64,000 nt of DNA from an uncultured Verrucomicrobiota bacterium (GTDB lineage Bacteria; Verrucomicrobiota; Kiritimatiellia; CAIQIC01; Lenti-01): the NCBI GenBank assembly GCA_937860055.1, contig CALMBO010000029.1, positions 248,001 to 312,000 of the forward strand. Direction: 5' to 3'. A model generated the notes under the pieces. That model ran no database searches and had not been told where the DNA came from. It saw only the letters and a list, made by a program, of their open reading frames with translations. Shown piece after piece: positions 34,224-42,230 of this stretch. Position 1 is the stretch's first letter, and the number at the start of each line of letters is the position of its first letter. Made by a program: the position numbers and the translations under genes.

Positions 34224-35519
34224 CTACAGCCTTCCATCCACCTGCTCGCGGGCCAGGAAGGCCTTGATATCGAAAAGCACGGCATTGGCCTTCCTGAGGC
34301 GCGCCAGATCCAGCGCCCGGAACTTTTCGTGGGCGACCGCCAGCACCACGGCGTCGAAACCGCCTCCGGCATCGAGTCCGGACATCAGTTCCAGCCCGTA
34401 TTCATGCCGCACGTCGTCGGGATCGGCCCAGGGGTCGTACACCGCCACCTGGCAGCCGAAATCCTTCAGCTCCTGGATCACATCGATGACATGCGAATTG
34501 CGGATGTCGGGGCAGTTTTCCTTGAAGGTGATGCCCAGCACGAGCACGCGGGCGCCCTGGATGCGCTGGCCCCGCTGGATCATGAGCTTCACCACCCGGT
34601 TCGCCACATGGGCGCCCATGGTGTCGTTCAGGCGGCGGCCGGCCAGGATGATTTCCGGATGGTAGCCCAGGGATTCGGCCTTGTGGGTGAGATAATAGGG
34701 ATCGACGCCGATGCAGTGGCCGCCGACCAGGCCGGGCCGGAAGGGCAGGAAATTCCATTTCGTCCCGGCGGCCTCGAGAACCTCCTGCGTGTCGATGCCC
34801 ATGCGCTCGAAGATCAGCGACAGCTCGTTGACAAAGGCGATGTTGATGTCGCGCTGCGAGTTCTCGATGACTTTCGCGGCCTCGGCCACCTTGATGCAGG
34901 AGGCCAGATGCGTGCCGGCCGCGATGATGGAGCGGTAGAGCGCATCCACCGCCTTCCCGATCTCGGGAGTGGAGCCGGAGGTGATCTTCCGGATTTTCGA
35001 GACGGTATGCACCTTGTCGCCGGGATTGATGCGCTCCGGACTGTAGCCGCAGAAGAAATCCTTGTTGAATTTCAAGCCGCTGAATTTCTCCAGGATCGGC
35101 ACGCAATCCTCCTCCGTGCATCCGGGATAGACGGTGCTTTCATAGACCACCACGGCACCGGGCTTGAGCGCCTGCCCGACCGTTTCGCTGGCTTTGACCA
35201 GCGGAGTCAGGTCCGGACGCTTGTGGCGGTCGATCGGCGTCGGCACGGTCACGATGAAGACATCCGTCTTCCGCAGGTCCTCGATCCGGTGGGTATAGGA
35301 CAGCCGGGTGGCTTTCCGAAGCTCTTCGGAGGTGGTTTCGAGCGTCCGGTCGTGGCCGGCCCGCAATTCATCCAGCCGGCGGGAATTGATATCGAACCCG
35401 ACGACCTCGTATTGCTTGCCGAACTCGACCGCCAGGGGGAGCCCGACATAGCCGAGGCCGATGATGGCTACGCGGGCCTCTCGCGCTTCAATCCGGGACA
35501 GGAGGGAGGTAGCGTTCAT
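34224..35519 (-). CDS. Nucleotide sugar 6-dehydrogenase (WbpA/TviB-like)
   Basis: 431 aa. NAD motif GLGYVGLPLAVEFGK (21-35), VFIVTVPTPID, the ESTVYPGCTEE block and the catalytic cysteine C269 in PGLVGGHCIGVDPYYL. The motif NPGDKVHTVSKIRKITSGST is as in the WbpO/TviB group, which oxidise UDP-HexNAc at C6 to UDP-HexNAcA. Together with WbpB, -D and -E homologues downstream it supplies UDP-GlcNAcA or UDP-GalNAcA, the first step of the diamino-uronic acid route. It overlaps nothing and lies 2 nt after the Wzc-like gene stop. Confidence 0.92.
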   Translation of the reverse strand: MNATSLLSRIEAREARVAIIGLGYVGLPLAVEFGKQYEVVGFDINSRRLDELRAGHDRTLETTSEELRKATRLSYTHRIEDLRKTDVFIVTVPTPIDRHKRPDLTPLVKASETVGQALKPGAVVVYESTVYPGCTEEDCVPILEKFSGLKFNKDFFCGYSPERINPGDKVHTVSKIRKITSGSTPEIGKAVDALYRSIIAAGTHLASCIKVAEAAKVIENSQRDINIAFVNELSLIFERMGIDTQEVLEAAGTKWNFLPFRPGLVGGHCIGVDPYYLTHKAESLGYHPEIILAGRRLNDTMGAHVANRVVKLMIQRGQRIQGARVLVLGITFKENCPDIRNSHVIDVIQELKDFGCQVAVYDPWADPDDVRHEYGLELMSGLDAGGGFDAVVLAVAHEKFRALDLARLRKANAVLFDIKAFLAREQVDGRL

Positions 35520-35521
35520 GG

Positions 35522-37798
35522 CTATGCCTTTCCTTTTTGACTTTCGTCTCCCTGCGGTTCCGGCGCCGGAGCGGCGGCCGAATAGGAGCTGTAGTGTTTC
35601 CGGTAGTAGTAATACGGCCCATACCCGTGATAGGCGAACTTGGAATGGTCCACGTCGTCCATGACGACGGCGATGGCGCCCACCCCCACGTCGTGGAAGC
35701 GCCGGATGGTGTGCCGGACGGCCCGTTTCCGGCTCATGGCGGGGCGCGCCATGACCAGCACGCAGTCGGCCAGGCCCGCCAAGGACAAGGCATCGCTGAC
35801 GATGCCAAGGGGGGGCGCATCGATGATGATCCGGTCGAAATGGGCCCGGGCCCAGGAAAGCAGATCGGACACCTTCGTCCCCCCCACCAGTTCCGCCGGA
35901 CGGGCATCCCCCGAAACCCGGGAGGCAATGACGCTGAGGTTCTTGCATTCCGAGGCGTAGACGATCTCCTGCGGCTTGGTCTGGCCGCTGGCAAGATATT
36001 CCAGCAGGCCGAGGCGGCCCGGCGGGATCGGGAAGATCCCTCCCACCCGCGGGCGGCGCAGGTCGAAATCGATCAAGAGGGTCTTCTGGCCGTTGAGGGC
36101 GCAGGCCGTGGCCAGGTTGCAGCACGTGGTCGTCTTGCCTTCTTCCGGAAGCGAACTGCCCACCAGGATCACCTTGGTGCGGTCGCGGTAGACTGCCGAA
36201 TCCAGGACGGACCGGAGGCCCGCAAAGGCCTCGGCCATCTCGCCGAAGCTGTGGGAGAGCGAAGCCGTGGCGATTTCCTTCCGGTCGCGGGTCTTGACAT
36301 GCGGAATGATGGCGAGAATCTTGATTCCCGTTCCGGCCTCGATGTCGCTGGCCCCCATCACATGGTCCTCCAGCAGATCGACGAGGAACGCCAATCCAAA
36401 ACCGATTCCGAGCCCCGCCAGCAAGGCGATGAACAGGATGCGCAGCGGACGGGGCTGGACCTGCACGGAGGGCGACGCACTCTCCACTTGCTTGATCGTC
36501 GCGGTGTTCTCATCCGCGGACAGGCGCGCCTCCTGGATCCGGAACAGCACGCCCAGATAGGAGGAATCCGCGGCGCTGCGCTCCCGTTCAAGGGCGGCGA
36601 TGTTCATTCCGCCATTGAGGATGTCGCGGTCCAGGTCGGAGGCGATCTTGAGCTGTTCCTCCATTTTCTTGCGCAACCCCTTGGCCTGCTCTTCGTACAA
36701 GGCCAGATTGGCCGCCGCCGTGGTCTTGGCCCTCTTCAAGGCGGACATGGCCTGGTCCCGGTACAGTTCCACGGCCTTGTCCTGCGCCTGGACCGTCGGA
36801 TGTTCGGCGGTATAGCGGGAAAGCAGCGCGTCGCGTTCCGCGAGGGCCGCCCGCCAGCGGTCCAGGGCGACACCGACATCGACCGCCTGCGGGATGTCGG
36901 CGGGCAGTTTCCCCGCCCCTTCCGGATTCAGCTCCACTTCCTCGAATGCCGCCAGCAGCTTCTTTTCCAGCGCCGCCTTGCTCTCGATCTGGACCAGCGA
37001 GGCGTTGAATCCCAGCATGGAATTCTCGACGGTCTTCCGCTGGCCGGTCATGACATCCATCTGATGCTTCTGCCGGGCATCCAGCAGGGCCTTGTCCGCG
37101 GCCTCGAGTTCATTCTTCTGCACCGCCGCCTGGGCCTCCAGCCAGGCCACGGCGGCATCGGAGACCTCCTTGTTTTCCGCGCGGGCGCTCGCTTCGGCGC
37201 CGGCCGCATAGGCATTGCAGGCCTTGACGGCGAATTCCGGATCGCGGCTCATGCAGGTCACCCTCACGAGGCGCGTGCGCCGCACCAGCGAGAAACTGGC
37301 CCGGCCCGCCAGGCGGGTGGCCAACTCGTCGTCCGGAACCGGGTCTTCCGGATACAGCGTCCGGTAGCAGGCCACGACATGCGGCAGCATGGTCTTGCTC
37401 TTGAACTTCTCGATCTGCGTGTTCAGCGTGTCTTCGATCTGCATGATGGCCGCCGGATCCTCGATCAAGGCCTCCTGCTTGTTCAGGATGCGGGGGCGGC
37501 GCACGCTCAGTTCGATGACGGCCCGGGACTGGTACATCTTATGCGCCCGGCTCAGGTAAAAGGATGCCGCCCCCATGGCAAACAGGACCGCCAGCAGGAT
37601 GGTCAGCCATTTCTCGCGCACGATCCCGAGCAACCGCAGCGGGTCCAGCGAGTTGAGCGGGCCCGCATCCGATTGCTGGGGCTCGCCATAATAAGGGGAT
37701 GCCGGCGCCCCCCCATAATAGACCGGAGCCACAGGGACAATCGCAGAAACCGGGACGGATGCCGGAGAAGGGCTGGAAGGTGAAGGAGGTGTGTTCAT
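35522..37798 (-). CDS. Polysaccharide co-polymerase and tyrosine autokinase (Wzc/BY-kinase)
   Basis: 758 aa. A proline-rich start, TM helix (about 64-84), a long periplasmic Wzz-like region with coiled-coil stretches, a second TM helix (about 455-480) and a cytoplasmic BY-kinase. Walker A is GSSLPEEGKTTT (547-558), Walker A' LLIDFDLRRPR (about 574-584) and IIIDAPPLG (Walker B). The C-terminus has a tyrosine cluster of eight tyrosines in residues 723-740, the presumed autophosphorylation tail. It controls chain length and export with the Wza-like protein two genes upstream. The ATG at 37798 overlaps the upstream gene's TGA. Confidence 0.93.
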   Translation of the reverse strand: MNTPPSPSSPSPASVPVSAIVPVAPVYYGGAPASPYYGEPQQSDAGPLNSLDPLRLLGIVREKWLTILLAVLFAMGAASFYLSRAHKMYQSRAVIELSVRRPRILNKQEALIEDPAAIMQIEDTLNTQIEKFKSKTMLPHVVACYRTLYPEDPVPDDELATRLAGRASFSLVRRTRLVRVTCMSRDPEFAVKACNAYAAGAEASARAENKEVSDAAVAWLEAQAAVQKNELEAADKALLDARQKHQMDVMTGQRKTVENSMLGFNASLVQIESKAALEKKLLAAFEEVELNPEGAGKLPADIPQAVDVGVALDRWRAALAERDALLSRYTAEHPTVQAQDKAVELYRDQAMSALKRAKTTAAANLALYEEQAKGLRKKMEEQLKIASDLDRDILNGGMNIAALERERSAADSSYLGVLFRIQEARLSADENTATIKQVESASPSVQVQPRPLRILFIALLAGLGIGFGLAFLVDLLEDHVMGASDIEAGTGIKILAIIPHVKTRDRKEIATASLSHSFGEMAEAFAGLRSVLDSAVYRDRTKVILVGSSLPEEGKTTTCCNLATACALNGQKTLLIDFDLRRPRVGGIFPIPPGRLGLLEYLASGQTKPQEIVYASECKNLSVIASRVSGDARPAELVGGTKVSDLLSWARAHFDRIIIDAPPLGIVSDALSLAGLADCVLVMARPAMSRKRAVRHTIRRFHDVGVGAIAVVMDDVDHSKFAYHGYGPYYYYRKHYSSYSAAAPAPEPQGDESQKGKA

Positions 37799-39336
37799 GG
37801 TCCTGTCTTTCCGGGGGCCATCCCCCGCTCTGCCGCCGACTCGGCGGCCCATCCATTCTCAAGCCCGTTCCCGGCGACAGCAGGCTTTTTTCCGCAAGGA
37901 CGGATTTCGCAGATCCGGGGGATCGCCGCCAATGCCACCACCCATGTGTAGAGGATCGCCGGATTCCGGAACGGCAGATCGACGACGCTGAAAACGACCA
38001 CCAGGCCCAGAGTGGCGGCCCCCATCATCCAAAGCGCATCGTGCCGGCACTTCCGGGAAGCAACCCACTCGCGGGCCACCGCGCCGAATGCGCCCAACAG
38101 AAGGCCGAATCCGACCAGGCCAAACTCCGCCAGGAACTGGAGGGCATCGCAATGGACATTGGCCCATCCTTTTTTCTCCAAGGCGGCCCATTGGCTTTCC
38201 GGCACATGGCTGGCGACAAGATACTTGTAGCCCCATCCGCCCACGCCAAACCAAGGATGCTCCTTCCAGATGGCGACGGCGGCCCGGACATACTGGGGTC
38301 TGCCCCCCAATTCCAGGCTGACGCGGTCCCATGCGGTGCGAGGCACGCCGGCATCCACCGGCTTGGGCGCGAACTCCGTCCGGATGCCTTGTTCGCCGAA
38401 TCCCGCCACGATGAAGTAGAATCCACCCAGGACCGCCAACGACAGGGCCATGAAATTCAGGCGGCCGGCGGGCTGCAACAGGCGCCACCCGCGCATCCAT
38501 CCGTATGCCGCCACGAAGACGACCAGCATCCCCGCCAGGATCACGCCGGTCCGACTGAAGCCCATGTTGGCGCCAACCAGGCACAACACCAGGACGGGCA
38601 CCAGCACCACCACCCGCCGGGGATGCCGGAGAGAAAGAGCCGAGGGAGTGTCGGCATGCGAACGGCGGATGTCGAAAATCTCCCGATAGAGAAGCCCCGC
38701 CGCCACCCCGCCGGCCAGGACGAAAAATGGCGCGGCATGGTTGCCATAGGCAAAGGAGGCAAAGAAGTGGCTTTTCAGCGGCTGCATCCAATAAATGGAA
38801 CGGGTTCCGGATGCGAACTGGATCAAGCCGAAAGCCGCCAGCACCGCGGCATTGCAGACCGCGAACATCAACAAACCCCTCAACGCATGGCGGTCCAGCG
38901 TCCGCGTCCGGACGGTCACGGCGATCGCCCACGCGGGGAAGAACCAGGCCAGCATCTGCGCGGCATCCGGACGGGTGAATGCCGAAGGCCAATGGGGCCA
39001 CGGCGGCTTCGTATAGGCCCATCGCTGGTAGCCCACGTCGAAATATTGCGTCCGGCCCGCATTGAGCCACTGGATGGCCAGATATCCCAGGAACACCAGC
39101 CCGAGAATGAACACGGGATCCCGCCGCATGGCGCGCCAGGAGGCCCATCGGCTTTCGACCAGCACCGCCGCCAATAAGATCCCGGCGGCGGCCACTCCTG
39201 CTTCATGGAAGGAAGGCCTCAGCCCCCCCCACGCCCAGGCCGTGTAGGCCAGCAGGAATCCCAGCACGACACGGGTGGCGAGGGCCCTGGGCCGGTCTCT
39301 CCCGGCGGGAGCGATCATGGACGCATCCAAACTCAT
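37795..39336 (-). CDS. O-antigen polymerase/ligase family membrane protein (Wzy-like)
   Basis: 513 aa with about ten to twelve hydrophobic segments and a periplasmic loop ending WKEHPWFGVGGWGYKYLVA, the Wzy_C-type signature for O-antigen ligase/polymerases, followed by VHCDALQFLAEFGLVGFGLL, the conserved H-N/C-D-x-L-x-x-L pattern. Start at 39336 (MSLDASMIAP); a further in-frame ATG at 39318 is the alternative. Its position between the exporter and the kinase suggests it is the polymerase, with the other family member (24617-25960) as a candidate ligase; this division is inference. Confidence 0.85.
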   Translation of the reverse strand: MSLDASMIAPAGRDRPRALATRVVLGFLLAYTAWAWGGLRPSFHEAGVAAAGILLAAVLVESRWASWRAMRRDPVFILGLVFLGYLAIQWLNAGRTQYFDVGYQRWAYTKPPWPHWPSAFTRPDAAQMLAWFFPAWAIAVTVRTRTLDRHALRGLLMFAVCNAAVLAAFGLIQFASGTRSIYWMQPLKSHFFASFAYGNHAAPFFVLAGGVAAGLLYREIFDIRRSHADTPSALSLRHPRRVVVLVPVLVLCLVGANMGFSRTGVILAGMLVVFVAAYGWMRGWRLLQPAGRLNFMALSLAVLGGFYFIVAGFGEQGIRTEFAPKPVDAGVPRTAWDRVSLELGGRPQYVRAAVAIWKEHPWFGVGGWGYKYLVASHVPESQWAALEKKGWANVHCDALQFLAEFGLVGFGLLLGAFGAVAREWVASRKCRHDALWMMGAATLGLVVVFSVVDLPFRNPAILYTWVVALAAIPRICEIRPCGKKPAVAGNGLENGWAAESAAERGMAPGKTGP

Positions 39337-39355
39337 CAAGGATATCCGTGGACGG

Positions 39356-39994
39356 CTAGAACATGGCTTCCGGAACGTAGACCACGTCGTTGGCTTCGAG
39401 AATGATGTCATCCTCCAGCCGGCCGGCCGTCCCCACGGCATGCAGATTGATCGTGCGCGTCTCCGTCCGCCCGTCCGGCAGGGAGCGCGTCACCAGGATG
39501 GCGCTGTCCTTCGCGCTCGTCGCGAATCCCCCGCTTTTCTGGATGGCTCCGCTCAACGTCATGTCCCGCGTGGCCGGAATCGACACCCGGCCGGGCTTCA
39601 GGACCCGCCCCAGGACCGTCACATAGCCCCAGGGCGAAATGCCTTCCGCGTCGGTGTCGCGCACGAAATCCACGATGATCTGGGGTTCGATGAAGAACTT
39701 CTTGTAGCTTCGGGTCAGTTTCTTCCGCAGGTCATCGAGGGTCAGTTCCAGGACTTCCGTCTCCCCCAGCAACGGCAACACGATCGTGCCGCCATCGGAT
39801 ACGCGCTTGGCCGGTTCGTCGATCTCCTTCTTGCCGGCCACCAGCACCGACATGCTGATGATGAGCCCCGGCCGCAATTTCACTTCTTCAACGGCCTTCC
39901 CCGCCTCGCCATGGCCAAACGGCGGGGCCGACCGGCATCCCGACATCCCGGCCAGCAAGCATAGTCCTGTCGCAATCAACAAAATGCGTTTCAT
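39356..39994 (-). CDS. Outer-membrane polysaccharide export lipoprotein (Wza-like, Poly_export/SLBB)
   Basis: 212 aa. Lipoprotein signal peptide with lipobox LLAGMSGC, so Cys20 should be lipidated after cleavage. A Poly_export domain follows (LRPGLIISMSVLVAG and SDGGTIVLPLLGETEVLELTL) and an SLBB domain (WGYVTVLGRVLKPGRVSIPA, TLSGAIQKSGGF). It is shorter than E. coli Wza (about 379 aa), so the outer-membrane alpha-barrel part may be reduced. It is the first gene of the polysaccharide operon after a candidate promoter and a leader of about 150 nt. Confidence 0.9.
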   Translation of the reverse strand: MKRILLIATGLCLLAGMSGCRSAPPFGHGEAGKAVEEVKLRPGLIISMSVLVAGKKEIDEPAKRVSDGGTIVLPLLGETEVLELTLDDLRKKLTRSYKKFFIEPQIIVDFVRDTDAEGISPWGYVTVLGRVLKPGRVSIPATRDMTLSGAIQKSGGFATSAKDSAILVTRSLPDGRTETRTINLHAVGTAGRLEDDIILEANDVVYVPEAMF

Positions 39995-40110
39995 GGTCGA
40001 ATCCAAAATCCCTTCACTCCATTGCTTCGCAGGGCCACTTCTCATTTCCAGGCTCCAGAACCGCAGAATCGACATCCTGCCTGCCGCCCAATCACGGCAC
40101 ACCGATGGCA

Positions 40111-40133
40111 ACTCGCGCCGCATCGGCGCAAGT
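40111..40133 (-). promoter_or_regulatory. Leader hairpin of the polysaccharide operon, candidate antitermination site
   Basis: In the minus-strand transcript ACTTGCGCC and GGCGCGAGT pair over 9 bp with one G-U, closing a 5-nt loop (GATGC). It lies between the candidate promoter and the export gene. No U-tract follows, so it is not a standard terminator. NusG-family antiterminators such as RfaH load at ops hairpins in such leaders, so this is a candidate element for the neighbouring NusG paralogue. Seen: the fold. Inferred: the role. Confidence 0.45.
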
Positions 40134-40152
40134 ATGCAATGCCTTCTGGTTC

Positions 40153-40181
40153 ATCATCCTCCCGCGGTTCACCAATGTCAA
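40153..40181 (-). promoter_or_regulatory. Candidate sigma70 promoter of the polysaccharide operon
   Basis: -35 TTGACA (40181-40176, perfect) and -10 GATGAT (40158-40153, four of six) separated by 17 bp, oriented toward the export gene. It would start transcription about 150 nt upstream of the export gene start and just after the NusG-like gene ends, leaving a leader containing the 40111-40133 hairpin. Confidence 0.5.
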
Positions 40182-40199
40182 TATCCGCCAAGTCGCTTC

Positions 40200-40802
40200 C
40201 TAGGCACCGGCCTCCACGTCGTTGACGGGAACCTCCACCGCGATGCCCCCCCCCATCATCTCCACTTGGAGGATCAATCGCCCCTCGCGCCCCATCCGTT
40301 CAAACTTCGCCTCCACCCCTTGCAGAGGTCCCCGGACAATCCGGCAAACCTCTCCCACCGCCAAATTATGGACGGGGGCGACATAAAGGCCACTCGTCAA
40401 CCCCACCCAGATGTTCCGCAACTCCGAATGGAGCTGCAAAGCCTCTTTATCTCCTCTTGGCTGAAGGACATAAACCACCATGCCCGACCTGGAAAAGTCT
40501 TTTTTGGCCCATTGGCCTTCCACGAATACAAATCCGGGAAAAAGAGGCAATTCGCTCAATCGGCGTTTGCGGCCGCTGATGGTCACATGCGGAAAAATGG
40601 GCAGGAAAAAGTGCTTTTGCTTTTCCCGGAGCCAACCCACGAATTTTTTTTCCCAGCGTGGACGCGTCCGGACACAAGTCCAGAAAAGGGCCGGACCTTC
40701 AGACGCAATCAGCTTTTCCTCAGATAGATACGGCTGAAAGACAGGAGGGGTTTCACTCCCGCCTGCTTCCTTGTCTTTTCTGAGAACTATCCGCCGGTTC
40801 AT
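40200..40802 (-). CDS. Specialised NusG-family transcription antiterminator (UpxY/RfaH/LoaP-like)
   Basis: 200 aa. NGN domain: FWTCVRTRPRWEKKFVGWLR with aromatic and KK features, then LPLFPGFVFVEG, the P-G-Y/F-x-F-V strand of the NusG domain. KOW motif: VGEVCRIVRGPLQGVEAKF near the C-terminus. NusG paralogues in polysaccharide clusters (RfaH, UpxY, TaA, LoaP) let RNA polymerase read through long operons. It is immediately upstream of a roughly 40-kb single-strand operon, so it is very likely the antiterminator for that locus. Start chosen at 40802 (MNRRIVLRK); longer in-frame extension lacks NusG sequence. Confidence 0.9.
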   Translation of the reverse strand: MNRRIVLRKDKEAGGSETPPVFQPYLSEEKLIASEGPALFWTCVRTRPRWEKKFVGWLREKQKHFFLPIFPHVTISGRKRRLSELPLFPGFVFVEGQWAKKDFSRSGMVVYVLQPRGDKEALQLHSELRNIWVGLTSGLYVAPVHNLAVGEVCRIVRGPLQGVEAKFERMGREGRLILQVEMMGGGIAVEVPVNDVEAGA

Positions 40803-40817
40803 CCGTATTTGCCATCT

Positions 40818-40829
40818 CCAACATGTTGG
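40818..40829. repeat. Perfect 12-bp palindrome upstream of the NusG-like gene
   Basis: CCAACATGTTGG, equal to its own complement, 16 nt before the NusG-like ATG. It lies downstream of the candidate promoter and might be an operator or an RNA structure that affects ribosome loading. No partner regulator is visible nearby. Confidence 0.4.
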
Positions 40830-40878
40830 CGGCAGAACAATCGCAATCCAACTGGCTACATCTAGATACAATTTTTTT

Positions 40879-40907
40879 ATGCTATCTTCGCCGCCTCTCC
40901 ATGGCAA
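40879..40907 (-). promoter_or_regulatory. Candidate promoter of the NusG-like gene
   Basis: -35 TTGCCA (40907-40902; five of six to TTGACA), 17-bp spacer, -10 TAGCAT (40884-40879; four of six). It is followed by an A-tract and a leader of about 70 nt before the ATG at 40802. The region is visibly AT-richer than the rest of the window. Confidence 0.5.
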
Positions 40908-40982
40908 TGGATTTCCTGTTCAAATCGCATTAGGAGGCCATCCATTCCCGTGTGGAGAAACCCCGCTTGATCAAGGGCATTT

Positions 40983-41011
40983 CATGGCATGGAAAAGCTG
41001 TCCATGCCGTG
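40983..41011 (-). promoter_or_regulatory. Stem-loop after the DUF2959 gene
   Basis: In the transcript CACGGCATGGA pairs with TCCATGCCATG over 11 bp (one G-U) around a 7-nt loop. It starts 31 nt after the DUF2959 stop and lies well before the NusG-like promoter. There is no clean U-tract, so a Rho-assisted end or a processed 3' end is more likely than an intrinsic terminator. Confidence 0.45.
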
Positions 41012-41041
41012 GAGACGCCTCCCCCCCCGCCCCATTGGATA

Positions 41042-41689
41042 TCAATCCACCATTGTCTGGATGAAACGGTCGGCCTCGGCGATGGCTGCCGAAAGGTCCT
41101 TGATCAAGGCATTGACATCCATCTCGATCTTCGCCGATTCGTCCTGGAGCGAAGCCAGCGCCTTGGCGTTCAGGTTGTGCTTGAGATAGAGCACTTGGTC
41201 GCGGAACACGGACAACACGGGATCGATCTTCGATTCGGCGTTCCGCATGGCGTCCAGCATGCGGTCGCAGTTGCGCTGGGTGTCGCGCAGCTTGGATTCG
41301 CTGTCCCGCCGGTATTGCGGATTCTGGTACTGTTTCGCCTCCGCCGCCCATTCGCGGAACAGGTCCCGCGCCACGCGGTCCACATCGGCGATGCGGGCAT
41401 GCACCGCTTCCGCCCGGGCCTCGCACCGCTCCAGCTCCGCCGACAGCTTGTCATACTGCTTCTGCAGATCCCCGCCGTCGAACTTCACCACCGAGCCGAA
41501 CTGCTCGAGCGCGTCCTTGAACACCACCTGGGTTTCCTGCTGGGCGTCGCGGGCCTTGCCCACGCGCTTCACGAGGATGTCGCGCTTCTCCTGCCCGAAC
41601 TTCTCCATCGTGTTGTAGTACACCGTCGAGCACCCCGCCAACGCGGCCATCAAGGCCACCGCCCATCCAATCCGAATCGCTGTCTTCAT
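41042..41689 (-). CDS. DUF2959-family lipoprotein
   Basis: 215 aa. Lipoprotein signal peptide with lipobox LAALAGC, then a long helical, probably coiled-coil body: STVYYNTMEKFGQEKRDILV, VFKDALEQFGSVVKFDGGDL, and LSAAIAEADRFIQTMVD near the end. DUF2959 proteins are conserved lipoproteins of unknown function, often in Gammaproteobacteria and PVC genomes. It lies between tmRNA and the NusG-like gene and seems to be a separate unit, with a possible promoter in the 122-nt upstream gap that I could not define. Confidence 0.88.
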   Translation of the reverse strand: MKTAIRIGWAVALMAALAGCSTVYYNTMEKFGQEKRDILVKRVGKARDAQQETQVVFKDALEQFGSVVKFDGGDLQKQYDKLSAELERCEARAEAVHARIADVDRVARDLFREWAAEAKQYQNPQYRRDSESKLRDTQRNCDRMLDAMRNAESKIDPVLSVFRDQVLYLKHNLNAKALASLQDESAKIEMDVNALIKDLSAAIAEADRFIQTMVD

Positions 41690-41735
41690 GCGGAAATCCT
41701 ATTCCCTGCCGCGCGATCCCTCAACCTGAAAACAA

Positions 41736-41760
41736 GGCGGCGGTCAGAAAAACCGCCGCC
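41736..41760 (-). terminator. Second hairpin after tmRNA
   Basis: Perfect 9-bp stem, GGCGGCGGT with ACCGCCGCC and a 7-nt loop. On the minus strand it is followed by CCTTGTTTTC, a partial U-tract. Works as a back-up terminator after the stronger one at 41776-41795. Confidence 0.5.
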
Positions 41761-41775
41761 GGCCGGAAAAGGAAA

Positions 41776-41795
41776 GGCCCCCGTTTCCGGGGGCC
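41776..41795 (-). terminator. Intrinsic terminator of tmRNA
   Basis: Perfect 8-bp GC stem, GGCCCCCG and CGGGGGCC, with a GAAA-type tetraloop, followed on the minus strand by TTTCCTTTTCC. It lies 17 nt past the tmRNA 3' end, in the right orientation. Confidence 0.75.
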
Positions 41796-41811
41796 GCGGG
41801 GCTTGCAAGAC

Positions 41812-42163
41812 TGGTGGAGGCGGCGGGAGTCGAACCCGCGTCCGCACAAGTGTCGCATCGGCATCTACACGCATAGTCCGCAATTAGGTTTCGCCATGCC
41901 GCCTGCCCACGGACAGGCCAGCGGCACCGCAATCAACCTGTTGGTTCTCGCTCCTCTGCCCGGTTGCCCGGCCTAGGTCGCCAGCCTGCTCATGTCGCCC
42001 GGATCCGTCCCGCAGGCGGGAACGGCCAGACGTCGCGGAACTAAGCCGCGAAGGCCAATTCGTCGTTGGCTTTTGTGTTTTTTCCCGGAGGTTTAACGAG
42101 GCCAACCGGGGTCCTCGGCGTGCAACCGGTGCTTCAACTGGCACGTCGAAACCGGTCGCCCCC
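41812..42163 (-). ncRNA. ssrA: Transfer-messenger RNA (tmRNA, ssrA)
   Basis: 352 nt. The 3' end has GACTCCCGCCGCCTCCACCA with an encoded CCA, and the 5' end GGGGGCGACC; these pair over 7 bp (one G-U) as the tRNA-like acceptor stem. The 3' T-arm is GGGTTCGACTCCC. The mRNA-like part resumes at GCC (42070) and codes for a tag of nine residues, ANDELAFAA, before TAG (42041-42043). The tag keeps the AND start and AA end but has ELAF where ENYAL is common. The RNA rescues stalled ribosomes with SmpB. Confidence 0.95.
42041..42070 (-). other. tmRNA proteolysis-tag reading frame
   Basis: GCC AAC GAC GAA TTG GCC TTC GCG GCT TAG encodes A-N-D-E-L-A-F-A-A and a stop. It is the resume frame of tmRNA; the C-terminal AA is what ClpXP-type proteases usually recognise. 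Confidence 0.85.
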
Positions 42164-42172
42164 GCAAATCGA

Positions 42173-42201
42173 ATCCTACCGCACCCTTCCTCCCCCTGCA
42201 A
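42173..42201 (-). promoter_or_regulatory. tmRNA promoter
   Basis: -35 TTGCAG (42201-42196) and -10 TAGGAT (42178-42173), spacer 17 bp, ending about 10 nt before the tmRNA 5' end at 42163. Confidence 0.6.
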
Positions 42202-42230
42202 GTGGAGGGGAACGGACACGGAAGTCGCGC

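Noticed and set aside
1-41000. Exosortase (EpsH/XrtA) and PEP-CTERM proteins
   Set aside because: Several exopolysaccharide-locus marker genes are present, but I find no eight-helix exosortase with its Cys/Arg/His motif and no PEP-CTERM protein in the window.
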